Notes: generated from the letters alone by a model not told the origin. A stretch of DNA of 64,000 nucleotides from Paenibacillus mangrovi (GCF_022898935.1 NZ_JALIRP010000015.1:1-64000); one strand, 5' to 3'. Shown: positions 42,908 through 52,400, numbered from the stretch's first letter. Made by a program: numbers and translations.

Positions 42908-44338
42908 GTGGAATGGTTTCACAATGTGGTATTAGCTTTAAGTGATTTTGTCTGGACTTATATCCTTATTTTCATGCTTATTGTACTTGGGATATATTTC
43001 TCGATTCGTACAAGATTTGTTCAAGTCTCTGCGATTCGAGAAACACTCCGATTATTAGTGGAGAAGAATGCAAGTGATTCGCCGGCGAATCAAGAGAAAG
43101 AGAAGAAAGGCGTCTCCTCATTTCAGGCGTTTTGTATTAGTACGGCTTCCCGAGTAGGCACGGGGAACATGGCTGGTGTGGCCATTGCCATCTCGCTTGG
43201 CGGACCTGGCGCCGTATTCTGGATGTGGGTTATTGCGATCTTCGGCGCAGCATCCGGATTTATAGAATCAACACTCGCACAGATCTTTAAGGTTCGTGAT
43301 GGAAATGCATTCCGCGGGGGCCCGGCTTATTATATGGAGAAAGCGCTCAATGCGCGTTGGTTAGGCATTATTTTTGCTTTATTGATTACGTTCAGTTTTG
43401 GGTTTGTGTTCAATGCCGTGCAAGTGAATACGATTACCTCCTCATTTCAAGATACTTTTGGCTGGGAACCGTTATGGATTGGAATCGTACTAGCAGTCAT
43501 GCTGGCTTTGACAATCTTTGGTGGGGTGGATCGGATCGGGAAAGTGTCGTCTTTCATCGTTCCAATCATGGCTACTGGGTACATCTTGCTCGCTTTGTAC
43601 GTTATCATAACGAATTTTTCTGCGATTCCACAAGTGTTCTCGGAAATTATCACGAATGCCTTCGGCCTTCGAGAAGCTGTTTCAGGAGGAATTGGAACGG
43701 CGATGATGATGGGGATCAAACGCGGTTTGTTCTCGAATGAGGCTGGTATGGGAAGTGCTCCGAATGCTGCAGCAACGGCAAATGTGAGCCATCCGGTTAA
43801 GCAAGGTCTGATTCAGTCCTTAGGTGTGTTCGTCGATACGTTGCTTGTCTGTAGTGCGACGGCATTTATTATTCTCTTCTCAGGTTTACACACAACCGGA
43901 GATTACGATGGTATCCAGTTGACTCAACAGGCACTTGCCTCGGAGGTCGGCGATTGGGCAGGCATTTTCGTAGGCATCGCTATCTTCTTGTTTGCCTTTA
44001 GTTCGTTGATCGGAAATTACTTTTATGGACAGAACAACATTGAGTTTATCAATGGCAAGGGACGTCATATAAAATTGTGGATGTTTCTCTATCGGTTAGG
44101 CGTTATTGCAATGGTTATTTTCGGCTCCGTTGCTAAAGTGCAGCTAGTCTGGGATATGGCCGATTTATTTATGGGCTTCATGGCCTTGATTAATCTGGTT
44201 GTCATCGCATTGTTAGGCAAATTTGCTTTTGCCGCGCTGCAGGATTACCGCAAACAGCGTCGCGAGGGACTAGATCCTCAGTTCTTTGCGGATTCGATTC
44301 CAGGCTTGAAGGGTGCCGAGTGCTGGGTAAAAGAATAG
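42908..44338 (+). CDS. Sodium:alanine/glycine symporter (AGCS family)
   Basis: This 476-residue transporter with about eleven helices imports small neutral amino acids with Na+. The family signature is clear: STASRVGTGNMAGVAIAISLGGPGAVFWMW and GIKRGLFSNEAGMGSAPNAAATA read in blocks. It starts at GTG 42908 behind GAAGGGAAG. It appears monocistronic, with a good terminator at 44353. AlsT/GlnT/YrbD-type proteins share this length; the exact substrate is open. Confidence 0.93.
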   Translation: MEWFHNVVLALSDFVWTYILIFMLIVLGIYFSIRTRFVQVSAIRETLRLLVEKNASDSPANQEKEKKGVSSFQAFCISTASRVGTGNMAGVAIAISLGGPGAVFWMWVIAIFGAASGFIESTLAQIFKVRDGNAFRGGPAYYMEKALNARWLGIIFALLITFSFGFVFNAVQVNTITSSFQDTFGWEPLWIGIVLAVMLALTIFGGVDRIGKVSSFIVPIMATGYILLALYVIITNFSAIPQVFSEIITNAFGLREAVSGGIGTAMMMGIKRGLFSNEAGMGSAPNAAATANVSHPVKQGLIQSLGVFVDTLLVCSATAFIILFSGLHTTGDYDGIQLTQQALASEVGDWAGIFVGIAIFLFAFSSLIGNYFYGQNNIEFINGKGRHIKLWMFLYRLGVIAMVIFGSVAKVQLVWDMADLFMGFMALINLVVIALLGKFAFAALQDYRKQRREGLDPQFFADSIPGLKGAECWVKE

Positions 44339-44352
44339 AAGATAGTTAATTA

Positions 44353-44400
44353 AACCGAGATAAGGAAATACGGTAACGTATTACACTTTCTCGGTTTTTT
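44353..44400 (+). terminator. Intrinsic terminator of the AGCS gene
   Basis: AACCGAGA (44353-44360) pairs with TCTCGGTT (44389-44396), with inner AATACG/CGTATT, followed by six T's. Confidence 0.88.
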
Positions 44401-44421
44401 GTGTGTACCAGAACCCTCCCG

Positions 44422-45045
44422 TTATTTTCGTTGATAAGGGTCTATGATTTTCCGGAGTATCCCTTTCACCTGGATTAAGGATGAAGGCAGCTCGCGCTCG
44501 ACTTGCTCCATCGATACAAAAGGATATTCTTCCAGCAATCCGCGCACATTGGACCGGATACAATCCTTGTTGGTTTTATGCTGCTGCAGCAACCGTTCAA
44601 ATACAGGGAGCAATCTTGCATCTGTTACTCCATTCAGTGCTTGTAAAGCTGTGTGCTGTATTACGGGATCAGCGTCTTCAAGCGCTGCTATAAATTCAGT
44701 TACATATTCTGCCTTAGCAGTCGATTTGCCCGCCTGATATAAAGCTTGATTACGAAATTCCTTATTCGGATGAGTAAAAAAGGGCATCAGTGAAAGCATT
44801 TCTACTCCCATATCGTTTAAGATCATCGTCATAAAACGAAACGCCTGCTCATCCGTTTCCAGCGGCAGCAGTGCGATCAGATCCTCAGTAAACCGTCCCT
44901 CTCCTTGGGGCATATACCATTTGATAAATTGCAGCGCAAGCAGTCGGCAGGCCGCGTTTTTGCTGTGCAGCTCCTGCCTAATGATCGGTTCGGCACGATC
45001 AAAATTCACTTTTGCCAGAACCTTTTTCAACCTACACCCCATCAT
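44422..45045 (-). CDS. HEAT-repeat protein
   Basis: This 207-residue all-helical protein has degenerate HEAT units, for example NKEFRNQALYQAGKSTAKAEYVTEFIAALEDADPVIQHTALQAL as two consecutive repeats. No signal peptide. Its ATG overlaps the stop codon of the SUFU gene (TAATG), so the two are translationally coupled and their products probably work together. HEAT proteins are generally protein-interaction scaffolds; partner and process unknown. Confidence 0.82.
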   Translation of the reverse strand: MMGCRLKKVLAKVNFDRAEPIIRQELHSKNAACRLLALQFIKWYMPQGEGRFTEDLIALLPLETDEQAFRFMTMILNDMGVEMLSLMPFFTHPNKEFRNQALYQAGKSTAKAEYVTEFIAALEDADPVIQHTALQALNGVTDARLLPVFERLLQQHKTNKDCIRSNVRGLLEEYPFVSMEQVERELPSSLIQVKGILRKIIDPYQRK

Positions 45046-46106
45046 TAACCGATGGTTTCCACAACGTTTCCTTCATTGTCCTTAATATGGGTTTGAACGA
45101 TGCGAATAGCTGTTCCTTTCAACGAAGTAAGCTCGAACGTGCTTTCCTTAGGAAGTAAATTCCGGCTGAATTCAGCGGCCGTCGAATCATCCAGCGTAAA
45201 ACGGACTTCATTTCCTTCGGCTGTGCATCCCGCGTTTCCACCTGGTTCGAACACCACCCTGATATCTGGGCCAACCAGACTGAGTGATTTCCCTTTCAAA
45301 ATACGTCCGCGCAGCAGCTTCCCGATAATCCCGGCCTGTTTCGCTCCTAGCTGAAGAACAGCCGGCGTCTTACTGAACAAGCCCTTTTTGCCTGGGGTCC
45401 AGGATAATTGATCAACGTATAAAAAGCCTGTATTTGACCCTTCTTCTTCCATTCCTTTCTGAACAGCTTCCGAAACGGAAGAAGTCCGAAGCAGCGAATC
45501 GCGCGATAAATCCGTGATGTAATGCGGTATATGATCTTGTCCGACAGCCAGCACTCCCAGTGTATTCCACGTTTGCATTGCCTCGAGTTCGTCGCCCGTA
45601 ATACCGACCATTTGCAGAAACTCCACCCGTCCATTCGGCGTATCCATGGCAGGGAGTTCTGGATCGTACACGAAGGCCAGAGCCGTTAGCAGCGTATCGG
45701 AGCCGAGGCAGATCGGACCGTTCGCATCCAAATAATCACCGGATCTAAAAACATTACCACTGTTAAACACATATCTCCCCATGTTTTGAAGTAGATTCAA
45801 GGCCCATGCCGGCGGTTCTTCCTCATCTGCGCTCCGGGCCAGGCGGAAGGTTAACTCGAACCCATAGCCGCTTTCCTCGGTAAGCTCTGACTCTTTGCCA
45901 TACAGCTCTGAAAATCCATAGGTAACAAAATGCCAGTACGGAACAGGCGTCTCGCTCTTATACGTGCTTATCCCATCGAGAGGATCTTGGCCGCCCAATG
46001 CATACGGAAGGATCGTTCCATAGTGTTTTGGCTCCTGCTCCCCGTATAACTTCAATAATTCTTGATCAATGGCATCCCAGCCGGATGTGTTGGTCTCTTC
46101 ACTCAT
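45045..46106 (-). CDS. Suppressor-of-fused (SUFU) domain protein
   Basis: This 353-residue protein has an N-terminal SUFU domain (residues about 10-185) with landmarks HYGTILPYALGGQDPLDGIS, YWHFVTYGFSELYG and GYGFELTFRL. A further alpha/beta region of about 150 residues follows. Bacterial SUFU proteins include immunity proteins of polymorphic toxins, but no toxin gene is adjacent. The HEAT-repeat gene is coupled downstream. Function in this context unknown. Confidence 0.88.
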   Translation of the reverse strand: MSEETNTSGWDAIDQELLKLYGEQEPKHYGTILPYALGGQDPLDGISTYKSETPVPYWHFVTYGFSELYGKESELTEESGYGFELTFRLARSADEEEPPAWALNLLQNMGRYVFNSGNVFRSGDYLDANGPICLGSDTLLTALAFVYDPELPAMDTPNGRVEFLQMVGITGDELEAMQTWNTLGVLAVGQDHIPHYITDLSRDSLLRTSSVSEAVQKGMEEEGSNTGFLYVDQLSWTPGKKGLFSKTPAVLQLGAKQAGIIGKLLRGRILKGKSLSLVGPDIRVVFEPGGNAGCTAEGNEVRFTLDDSTAAEFSRNLLPKESTFELTSLKGTAIRIVQTHIKDNEGNVVETIG

Positions 46107-46368
46107 ATCAATCTTCTCCCTTCAAGTGTTATTTCTAAAACCTTTGCAGATTTAAGCACATATGACTAGTATATGGATCATTTTCATGAAACGCACGGGA
46201 CTATAGATGCATTGGCGACTGGACTTGAAGAATGCATCCATAAGTTATTGACCAAGAACAGCAATTCACTCCGTAACATGATAAAATGAACTCTATGTGC
46301 AAAGAATCATTCACTTTTATACTTGATTCGGCAAGAAGTACTTCAAGAAAAGAGCGGAGTATAATCAC

Positions 46369-47025
46369 ATGTCAAAAAACAAACTTCTCTACGTTCTCAT
46401 GCTAGTTGTCATCGTCATTTTTATTGTTTACATCGCTTTTGTGCAAATGATTCTTGATCCGCAAGCTGCCACGTTCCTCGGTTTCAAAACCAATCTGAAT
46501 CATCCGCTGAACAAGACCATCTGGCTTGCGACGATGCGGGTGCATGTTGTGTCTGCCTGTATCGGAATGATATCGGGAGCCGTCAATTTCGCGGACTGGA
46601 TTCGCAAAAAGCACCGGAAATTTCATAAGATCAACGGTTATGTATACCTTGCGACCGTTATGATCGTAGGCCTTACCTCCGGTTATATGGCTCCATATGC
46701 GACAGGGGGACGCGGAGTAAGCATCGCGTTTAATATATTAACTATGCTCTGGCCTGCCTTTACCGTCATCGCGATCCATCAGATCCGGAAGAAGCAGGTG
46801 CAAAGCCATCAAAAATGGATGATACGAAGCTACGCTTACTGCTTCACCAATATGACCGTGCATCTCCTAACATCCTTTTTCCGCTCCGCCGCCGGATGGT
46901 CTTATCCTGACAGTTACCGTATCAGTGTTTATATCACCATCCCGCTCCTCTATATTTTGGCCGAAGTGGTTATCCGTGCTGTCTTGAGGAAACCGAAACA
47001 TGCAGTACGTCTCAACAAATCCTAA
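46369..47025 (+). CDS. DUF2306 membrane protein
   Basis: This 218-residue protein has six or so hydrophobic helices and the DUF2306 pattern of paired histidines: ATMRVHVVSACIGMISGAVNF, HRKFHKINGYVYLATV and SHQKWMIRSYAYCF, which resemble haem-binding membrane proteins. Function unknown. Its last about 70 coding bases and its terminator are repeated at 52.33-52.51 kb. Confidence 0.87.
   Translation: MSKNKLLYVLMLVVIVIFIVYIAFVQMILDPQAATFLGFKTNLNHPLNKTIWLATMRVHVVSACIGMISGAVNFADWIRKKHRKFHKINGYVYLATVMIVGLTSGYMAPYATGGRGVSIAFNILTMLWPAFTVIAIHQIRKKQVQSHQKWMIRSYAYCFTNMTVHLLTSFFRSAAGWSYPDSYRISVYITIPLLYILAEVVIRAVLRKPKHAVRLNKS
46942..47011 (+). repeat. DUF2306 tail repeat, native copy
   Basis: About 70 bases from the 3' part of the DUF2306 gene, including CTCTATATTTTGGCCGAAGT, are nearly identical to 52327-52400. 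The terminator that follows each copy is also similar. Confidence 0.88.
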
Positions 47026-47044
47026 GATTCCGCCATAAAACAAA

Positions 47045-47068
47045 AAAAGCCGCCTTACTGCGGCTTTT
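47045..47068. terminator. Bidirectional terminator between DUF2306 and FAD monooxygenase genes
   Basis: AAAAGCCGC (47045-47053) pairs with GCGGCTTTT (47060-47068), with A's upstream giving a T-run on the other strand. It serves convergent genes. Confidence 0.88.
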
Positions 47069-47132
47069 CCAAATTCATCCTACCCTCTACTCTCCCTCTT
47101 TCTCCTCACCCCAAATAAACGCTAAAGGCAAA

Positions 47133-48443
47133 CTACTCTTTTCCAAAGTTCCGGAATACAATGCTCTTTAAAGGCGGTACTGCATTTAGCAGCTTGAATG
47201 TGGTTTTCATCATCTTGAGGCCAAATGCGTTATCTGCCGTAGATTGTTCGGCTGTTTTCATGGAAGCACGGACCGCTTCAAACCCATATTGAATCATTTC
47301 GCTTTCATAGCTATGAACGGCTTCATATAGGGAAAGCTTGCCCTGATGCGCTAGCTTTAGGTTTTGAAATAAAAGTTCCGAATCCCGTAAGGCCGTATTT
47401 GCTCCGATTCCTCTCATCGGAGTCATACTGTGAATGGCATCGCCTAGCAGTGTAATTTGCGTCGTTTTCCATGGTTTTATTGGAACAGAAGATTGGATTG
47501 ATAACAGCGTTATTGCTTCGGGATCAGCCTGACGAACAAGTTTATGAAAGCGTGTATCCCAACCCTTCATCATCTTACAGGCTAGGTCTATCAACTGACG
47601 GCCGTTAAGTTTCTCCGTATCTATGTCCTGAAAAGGGTACTTCCCCTTTTTAGCGATAAAATTCCACATGATATAACTTGCTGTATTATCGAAAAGCAGG
47701 CTGGATGGGGACGAATGCGCCGGATCATTTGCGCCAATGTAAGAGGGGACTGAGGTATTGCGATGATCGAATTCCTGGATGGCAATAAAGGCTCCAAGCC
47801 CACTCGGGGCTGCCACAGAGAAAGTATTGGCAGGTAACAGCGATCTAGTTTGCTCTGTCAATGGAGTTTTGCCAGCAATAGCCCGGATGCCAGTGTCGAC
47901 CCGCTGGGCGGATGGCAAATACTGCTGACGAACCCTCGAGTTTCCGCCGTCGGCACCTACTAAAAGATCTCCTGTGGCTGATGTTCCATCTTCAAAAAAG
48001 GCCGTTACCCGTCCATTGGGTTGTTGTTCATACCGCACAAACTTTTTGCCTAAGTGAACGTAACCTTCCATTTCTGCGAGCAAAACTTGACGCAGGGTGA
48101 TCCGGCTTACTGATTTGTGACTTGTAATCGGATCAACAGCATCCTCTTCCTGTACACGAAGGGTGAGCAGTTCTTCCATTTGTTCACTGTAAAAGCACAG
48201 CTCATTCCCTTGTTTGCCGCAGGTGGATACGAAAGCATCGTACAGATGAGGGGGTAAACAAGCATTCAGTGCACGACTCCCGTAAGAATTAATATGAATT
48301 CGATATCCTTGCAGCCGGGAGTTGGATTCGAGATCCCGTTCGTAAACGGCGACGCTGATCCCTGCTTTTTTTAAACCTTGAGCCAAACATAGTCCTCCGA
48401 TTCCTCCACCAATGATTAATACATGAAAAGATGCTTTTTCCAC
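47133..48443 (-). CDS. FAD-dependent aromatic-type monooxygenase
   Basis: This 436-residue flavoprotein has the dinucleotide fold LIIGGGIGGLCLAQGLKKAG at the N-terminus, the DG motif LVGADGGNSRVR, and the second FAD motif LLGDAIHSMTPMRGIGANTALRD. It belongs to the class A hydroxylases that include TetX and polyketide hydroxylases; the substrate cannot be named. A dyad GTTTTA-A-TAAAAC at 48501-48513 upstream may be a regulator site. It is the first gene of the segment between the two DUF2306 tails. Confidence 0.9.
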   Translation of the reverse strand: MEKASFHVLIIGGGIGGLCLAQGLKKAGISVAVYERDLESNSRLQGYRIHINSYGSRALNACLPPHLYDAFVSTCGKQGNELCFYSEQMEELLTLRVQEEDAVDPITSHKSVSRITLRQVLLAEMEGYVHLGKKFVRYEQQPNGRVTAFFEDGTSATGDLLVGADGGNSRVRQQYLPSAQRVDTGIRAIAGKTPLTEQTRSLLPANTFSVAAPSGLGAFIAIQEFDHRNTSVPSYIGANDPAHSSPSSLLFDNTASYIMWNFIAKKGKYPFQDIDTEKLNGRQLIDLACKMMKGWDTRFHKLVRQADPEAITLLSIQSSVPIKPWKTTQITLLGDAIHSMTPMRGIGANTALRDSELLFQNLKLAHQGKLSLYEAVHSYESEMIQYGFEAVRASMKTAEQSTADNAFGLKMMKTTFKLLNAVPPLKSIVFRNFGKE

Positions 48444-48743
48444 TACAAAGCCTCCTTTATTTTTCTATAGAACGAATAATCAATTTAGATTTACAAAATG
48501 GTTTTAATAAAACTATATGCTAATGAAATTTGATTGTCAATATATAGGAAATAATTCAGCTTCCACAAAGATGATGATAATACCGACATCATTATCCGAA
48601 CCAGACCTCAGACCGGTATGAAATCACTCCCCCAGTCTGATATAAAGGGAAATTGTGGGTGATATACTGATAAAGTCCTGTTAATACATAACATGAATTA
48701 TACTGTTTCGAAGACATTGTTAGTCATGGAGGTCTAAAAGTAA

Positions 48744-49406
48744 ATGCAAAAAACATATAGTACGATTTTCTCTGACCGCTTTGAACGCTTTACAAAATCA
48801 TCTGTTTGGCCTGCTTATGTGGGTTGTTTGATTTCGTTCATATATGCGGTTTTCGTCCGGTTTTATCAAGCTGCTGGTGGTACGATTGGTGTTCCAGGAA
48901 AAATGAAAGATCCCGAAATTATTAATATGGGAAGTTACATCGCAGGTCTCGCCATCATGTTCTGTGGATTTGCTTTAATCATGCTAATTAAACCTTGGAG
49001 TAGAATCGTTCCGCCAAAGGTACCGTTAATTGGAGGTAGAAAGATTCACCCACTTATTTTGCTGACTCCCACTCTTATCGGTACTGCCTTTTTGATTGCG
49101 CATGGAGTGAGTGGAATGATTATTAGAGCGCTCCAGTTGGCTGGCATCATAACACTTGATTTTCCTGGATTTTTAGAAGTAGATGTTCATGAATTAGCTT
49201 TATGGGACCTCTTATTCTACGAACCGTGGTTTGTCTTTATAGGTATTATGGCAGGCCTAACTGCCGCTCATTATGCACAAGCCTCTGGAGTTCGACAATC
49301 TACTTTCAAGCGGAGTACTGTCATTTATTTGATCTTGATTTTTCTCCTAACAGCACTTTTTGTGATGTCTATCATTTTTGACTTCACTGATAGAATAAGT
49401 TTTTAA
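48744..49406 (+). CDS. Multi-pass membrane protein, possibly DUF3995
   Basis: This 220-residue protein has about five hydrophobic helices. The N-terminal region PAYVGCLISFIYAVFVRFYQAAGGTIG and the loop GVPGKMKDPE resemble DUF3995-type integral membrane proteins, but the match is from memory and tentative. GGAGG lies 11 bases before the ATG. It is convergent with the MerR gene. Function unknown. Confidence 0.6.
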   Translation: MQKTYSTIFSDRFERFTKSSVWPAYVGCLISFIYAVFVRFYQAAGGTIGVPGKMKDPEIINMGSYIAGLAIMFCGFALIMLIKPWSRIVPPKVPLIGGRKIHPLILLTPTLIGTAFLIAHGVSGMIIRALQLAGIITLDFPGFLEVDVHELALWDLLFYEPWFVFIGIMAGLTAAHYAQASGVRQSTFKRSTVIYLILIFLLTALFVMSIIFDFTDRISF

Positions 49407-49447
49407 TCTGTCAGAGTTTTATTAAAGCCTAGAAGTGTCAGTTCACG

Positions 49448-50161
49448 TTAATCGGCATCCTCTTTATAGAAGTCTGCATATTTCATGAGCTCAGTTATCC
49501 CCAAAAACTGCTTCATTAATTGACTATTCAATTTTTGCAAGGCAAACTGAAAGGACCGTTCGACTTGTTTATAGTGCTGTGTTTCCATGTCATTCAAAAG
49601 CTGTTTCATATTATCGATAAAATATACGGTTTTCCTTAAACTGCTAATGAGAATAATTTTTCTTAATTCCATAATTGTAAAGACTCTGTACCCATTGTCT
49701 TTGTTTCTCTCCGAAGTAATTAATCCCTCTTGTTCCCAATGCCGAATGGCTGATGGCTTGACACCAGCCATTTGTGCAACTTCTCCTATTGTCATTGAAT
49801 CGGTTACATCCAAATTTCTGTATTTCGAGAAATCGGCATTTCGAAGCATAAGCAAGACTTCCTCTACCCTATGTTTTTCCAATTGAGTATCATGCTGCTG
49901 CTGATTGATGATCCAAAGCGCATTTTCGATATCCTGATTCTTTATCCTCCTCATCACATCATACACAACTGGAATCTCGTATCCTCGCAATAACGCCCTA
50001 ATTGCAACGAAGGCTTGTACATGGATGGATGTGTAGCATCTGCGGTTGCTGTCTGTCCTCGGCACATCTGGAATCAATTCTTGATCTTCGTATCTCCGTA
50101 AAGTAGTCGTACTCACATTCAGTTTCATAGCAATTTGTTTAGGTGTATAAATCATGTTCAT
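49448..50161 (-). CDS. MerR-type regulator with two HTH domains
   Basis: This roughly 237-residue protein carries a MerR HTH at each of two places. The first starts IYTPKQIAMKLNVSTTTLRRYEDQELIPDV; the second, near residue 125, reads MTIGEVAQMAGVKPSAIRHWEQEGLI and continues GYRVFTIMELRKIILISSL. MerR proteins normally have one HTH and dimerise. The C-terminal about 60 residues are a helical coiled coil. I chose the ATG at 50161; a GTG at 50173 is possible. It is divergent from the hydrolase at 50318 and likely controls it. Confidence 0.85.
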   Translation of the reverse strand: MNMIYTPKQIAMKLNVSTTTLRRYEDQELIPDVPRTDSNRRCYTSIHVQAFVAIRALLRGYEIPVVYDVMRRIKNQDIENALWIINQQQHDTQLEKHRVEEVLLMLRNADFSKYRNLDVTDSMTIGEVAQMAGVKPSAIRHWEQEGLITSERNKDNGYRVFTIMELRKIILISSLRKTVYFIDNMKQLLNDMETQHYKQVERSFQFALQKLNSQLMKQFLGITELMKYADFYKEDAD

Positions 50162-50317
50162 TATCAATATCACTCCAAAGATTAAAGTAAAACCTTCAAG
50201 CGCTTCAATAATATTGAATAGAATTTCGGTAGGGAAATCAAGACAGACGAAGCACCAAAACGAAAGATTGCATGAATGTTATATGATGGTAATATTAACC
50301 GCGAAGGAGTGAATGAA

Positions 50318-51202
50318 TTGAAAAAAATAATACGGTTAAACAACCATTCAGAAATAGAAGTGGGCTTAACGGGATTTCCTGACCGGCAAACGATCATGCT
50401 ACCCATCGCTAAAAAATCTGTTTACGATCAGGAAGCAGAAAACTTAAAGTTGTGGGGAGTAGATCCTGAATTAGGAAAACATTTTGTCCAGGGTCTTGCT
50501 GATACATTTCAGGTTCTATATTTCGATTATGAAGGACATCTATTTCAACATCCGAATCCTGAAAATCTCACACCGGAACATATTGTAGATGACTTCCTCC
50601 TTATAGCTGATGAAATGAATATTGAGTATTTTAGTTACTACGGTTATTCCTGGCTTGCTCTCGCAGGATTACAATTGGCCATAAGGTCAAATCGGCTGGA
50701 AAGCTTGGTAATGGGCGGCTTTCCGCCTTATGAAGGACCTTATCAAGAAATGTTAGTTGTAACTAACAAAACACATACGCAATCTTTGAGAAATCAGAGT
50801 GAAGTCGTTACGCAGCCTGAAGGATCCGAGAATCCGAATGAAACCGATTGGGATAACATGACGGTGACAATAGATCCCCTTGTAACGAAGCAATTTGTTA
50901 CATTGTATCAGAGCCTCGCTACTTTTGATGATCGCAGCATTCAACACAAGCTGCATCTTCCGAGACTAGCTTTTGCAGGAGAGAAAGATACCATCGTTTA
51001 CGGTGAGAATTTTGGAAATGTTACCGTTGACATCGTGGGTTTATTGAAAAATAATAGGTGTAAATTGGAAGATCTAGGTTGGGATGTGGAAATTCTTAAG
51101 GGAAGTGATATGAACCATACAAAGGCTATGCAGCCGACATCGGTTTTACCACTGATAAAGCCATGGTTTATGCAACACTTAAAAACGGGAAACGGTAGTT
51201 AA
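50318..51202 (+). CDS. Alpha/beta hydrolase
   Basis: This 294-residue protein resembles alpha/beta hydrolases (VLYFDYEGHLFQHPNPENLT; LADEMNIEYFSYYGYSWLALAGLQLA as two blocks). The nucleophile position reads GYSWLA (Ser), a GxSxxx variant, and the C-terminal SDMNHTKAMQPTSVLPLI may provide the His. Translation probably starts at TTG 50318, with GAAGGAG 8 bases upstream; the in-frame ATG at 50276 has no site. Enzyme activity is uncertain because the elbow departs from GxSxG. Confidence 0.78.
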   Translation: MKKIIRLNNHSEIEVGLTGFPDRQTIMLPIAKKSVYDQEAENLKLWGVDPELGKHFVQGLADTFQVLYFDYEGHLFQHPNPENLTPEHIVDDFLLIADEMNIEYFSYYGYSWLALAGLQLAIRSNRLESLVMGGFPPYEGPYQEMLVVTNKTHTQSLRNQSEVVTQPEGSENPNETDWDNMTVTIDPLVTKQFVTLYQSLATFDDRSIQHKLHLPRLAFAGEKDTIVYGENFGNVTVDIVGLLKNNRCKLEDLGWDVEILKGSDMNHTKAMQPTSVLPLIKPWFMQHLKTGNGS

Positions 51203-51205
51203 TTG

Positions 51206-51266
51206 GTAACAGCGGCCAGTCTAAGACTTTTTTCGCGTCTTAGTCCGCCGCTGTTACTTTTATCGG
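51206..51266 (+). terminator. Intrinsic terminator after the hydrolase gene
   Basis: GTAACAGCGG (51206-51215) pairs with CCGCTGTTAC (51248-51257), with an inner CTAAGAC/GTCTTAG stem, followed by TTTT. It lies between convergent hydrolase and PadR genes. Confidence 0.82.
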
Positions 51267-51302
51267 ATTGGGCTCTTATTCTCTTAGAACACCAATTGAC
51301 CA

Positions 51303-51878
51303 TTAAGTTGCTTTATTATGTTGGAGCTCAATACGTTTCTGTAGACGCTGCGTCCATTCTACTTCCAGCTTCCACTGTTCAAGTTGGAGGTTAAGTTGAT
51401 CAATGACCGTTTCATAAAACTGTTGACTGGAGTGTGTTTTCTTATCAGAGCTTTTTTCAAAATCCTTCAGCTCCACCAAAATGTGTTGGATAGCTGTTTG
51501 ACAATAATGTTGGTAATGGTTGACAAGGTATAGCTGATCGTCTATTTCCAGGAAACTCAAATGCAGCGATTTGATCCGAAAGATTTTTTGATAATTCCCC
51601 ATGTTCGATGTGTTATCCATCATGAGGTGGTAGAAACGTTCCTCTCCGGCAGAGGTAAGAGCATATACCTGAGACGAGCGTCGTTCTATCTTATAGGGAA
51701 CAATAGACGGATCGGCGAGAGCGATGATGCCATTATTCTTTAACTTGGCCAGCAGTGTCGATAGTGTGCCTTTGCTAATGCTCTCCCATGGGCCAATGGT
51801 TTCATTGGTAATCTTAGTGATCAGATATGCATGTAAGGGAGACTGCATCAATAAACCAAGAACAATCAATTCATACAA
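51303..51878 (-). CDS. PadR-family transcriptional regulator
   Basis: This 191-residue protein has the PadR winged helix (ELIVLGLLMQSPLHAYLI; KGTLSTLLAKLKNNGII; SSQVYALTSAGEERF) and a long C-terminal helical dimerisation domain of the Vir-type. PadR proteins repress detoxification or drug-efflux genes. Candidate targets are the neighbouring hydrolase or monooxygenase. An AAGGAGGA site precedes the ATG. Confidence 0.9.
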   Translation of the reverse strand: MYELIVLGLLMQSPLHAYLITKITNETIGPWESISKGTLSTLLAKLKNNGIIALADPSIVPYKIERRSSQVYALTSAGEERFYHLMMDNTSNMGNYQKIFRIKSLHLSFLEIDDQLYLVNHYQHYCQTAIQHILVELKDFEKSSDKKTHSSQQFYETVIDQLNLQLEQWKLEVEWTQRLQKRIELQHNKAT

Positions 51879-52025
51879 TCGAAAATCCTCCTTATACAGT
51901 TTTTGAAAATAGTTTTTATAAAATCATAATATAATAATCCTATAATCACAAGTTGTACAAAAAAACACACGAAAGGTTGGCAATTGCGCTTACCTCCGTG
52001 CGTTCTGATGTTTCTGGTATAATTC

Positions 52026-52238
52026 TTATTTCCGAAGCTCATAAAACTGGCTTTCCCGGCGGGAATGATAAGTCATATCGCTGACATCCGACTGGGTAAC
52101 GATCGTCGTGTCCGTAAAACGAATGATATACGTTAGAGCATCAATCAGATGATCGTCGCGAAAGACACGGATAGGCAGCTTTTTCTGTTCAGCCTCCTGA
52201 AAATCAGCTTCGGTCAGAAGCTCTCGAATGGTAGCCAT
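52026..52238 (-). CDS. Small protein of unknown function
   Basis: This 70-residue protein begins MATIRELLTEADFQEAEQKK and contains DDHLIDALTYIIRFTDTTIVTQ. AAAGGAGAA lies about 9 bases before the ATG. I do not recognise the family; composition suggests a small folded alpha/beta protein. Its 3' end (52027-52075) is repeated at 54397-54445, where it has become the coding end of a LysR gene on the opposite strand. Confidence 0.65.
   Translation of the reverse strand: MATIRELLTEADFQEAEQKKLPIRVFRDDHLIDALTYIIRFTDTTIVTQSDVSDMTYHSRRESQFYELRK
52027..52075. repeat. Small-gene tail repeat, copy 1
   Basis: The bases reading TATTTCCGAAGCTCATAAAA and onward through CCCGGCGGGAATGATA match 54397-54445 with a few substitutions. 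The repeat begins exactly at the stop codon of the 52026 gene. Confidence 0.85.
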
Positions 52239-52300
52239 GATGATAAGGTTCTCCTTTTTCTTTCAATTTATCTATTAATCTGATTGTAAACGAACTCGGC

Positions 52301-52400
52301 CGATGATACAAAGAGTGATTTGTGATCATTCCGCCTCCTCTATATTTTGGCCGAAGTGGTTATCCGTGCTGTCTTGAGGAAGACGAAACATGCAGTACGT
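52301..52400 (+). repeat. Junction: small-gene flank joined to DUF2306 tail copy 2
   Basis: Bases 52301-52326 (with GAGTGATTTGTGAT) recur after the LysR tail at 54437-54461. From 52327 the sequence switches to the DUF2306 tail (near-identical to 46942-47011). The DUF2306 fragment has no gene body. This is what the joint of a tandem duplication would look like. Confidence 0.8.
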
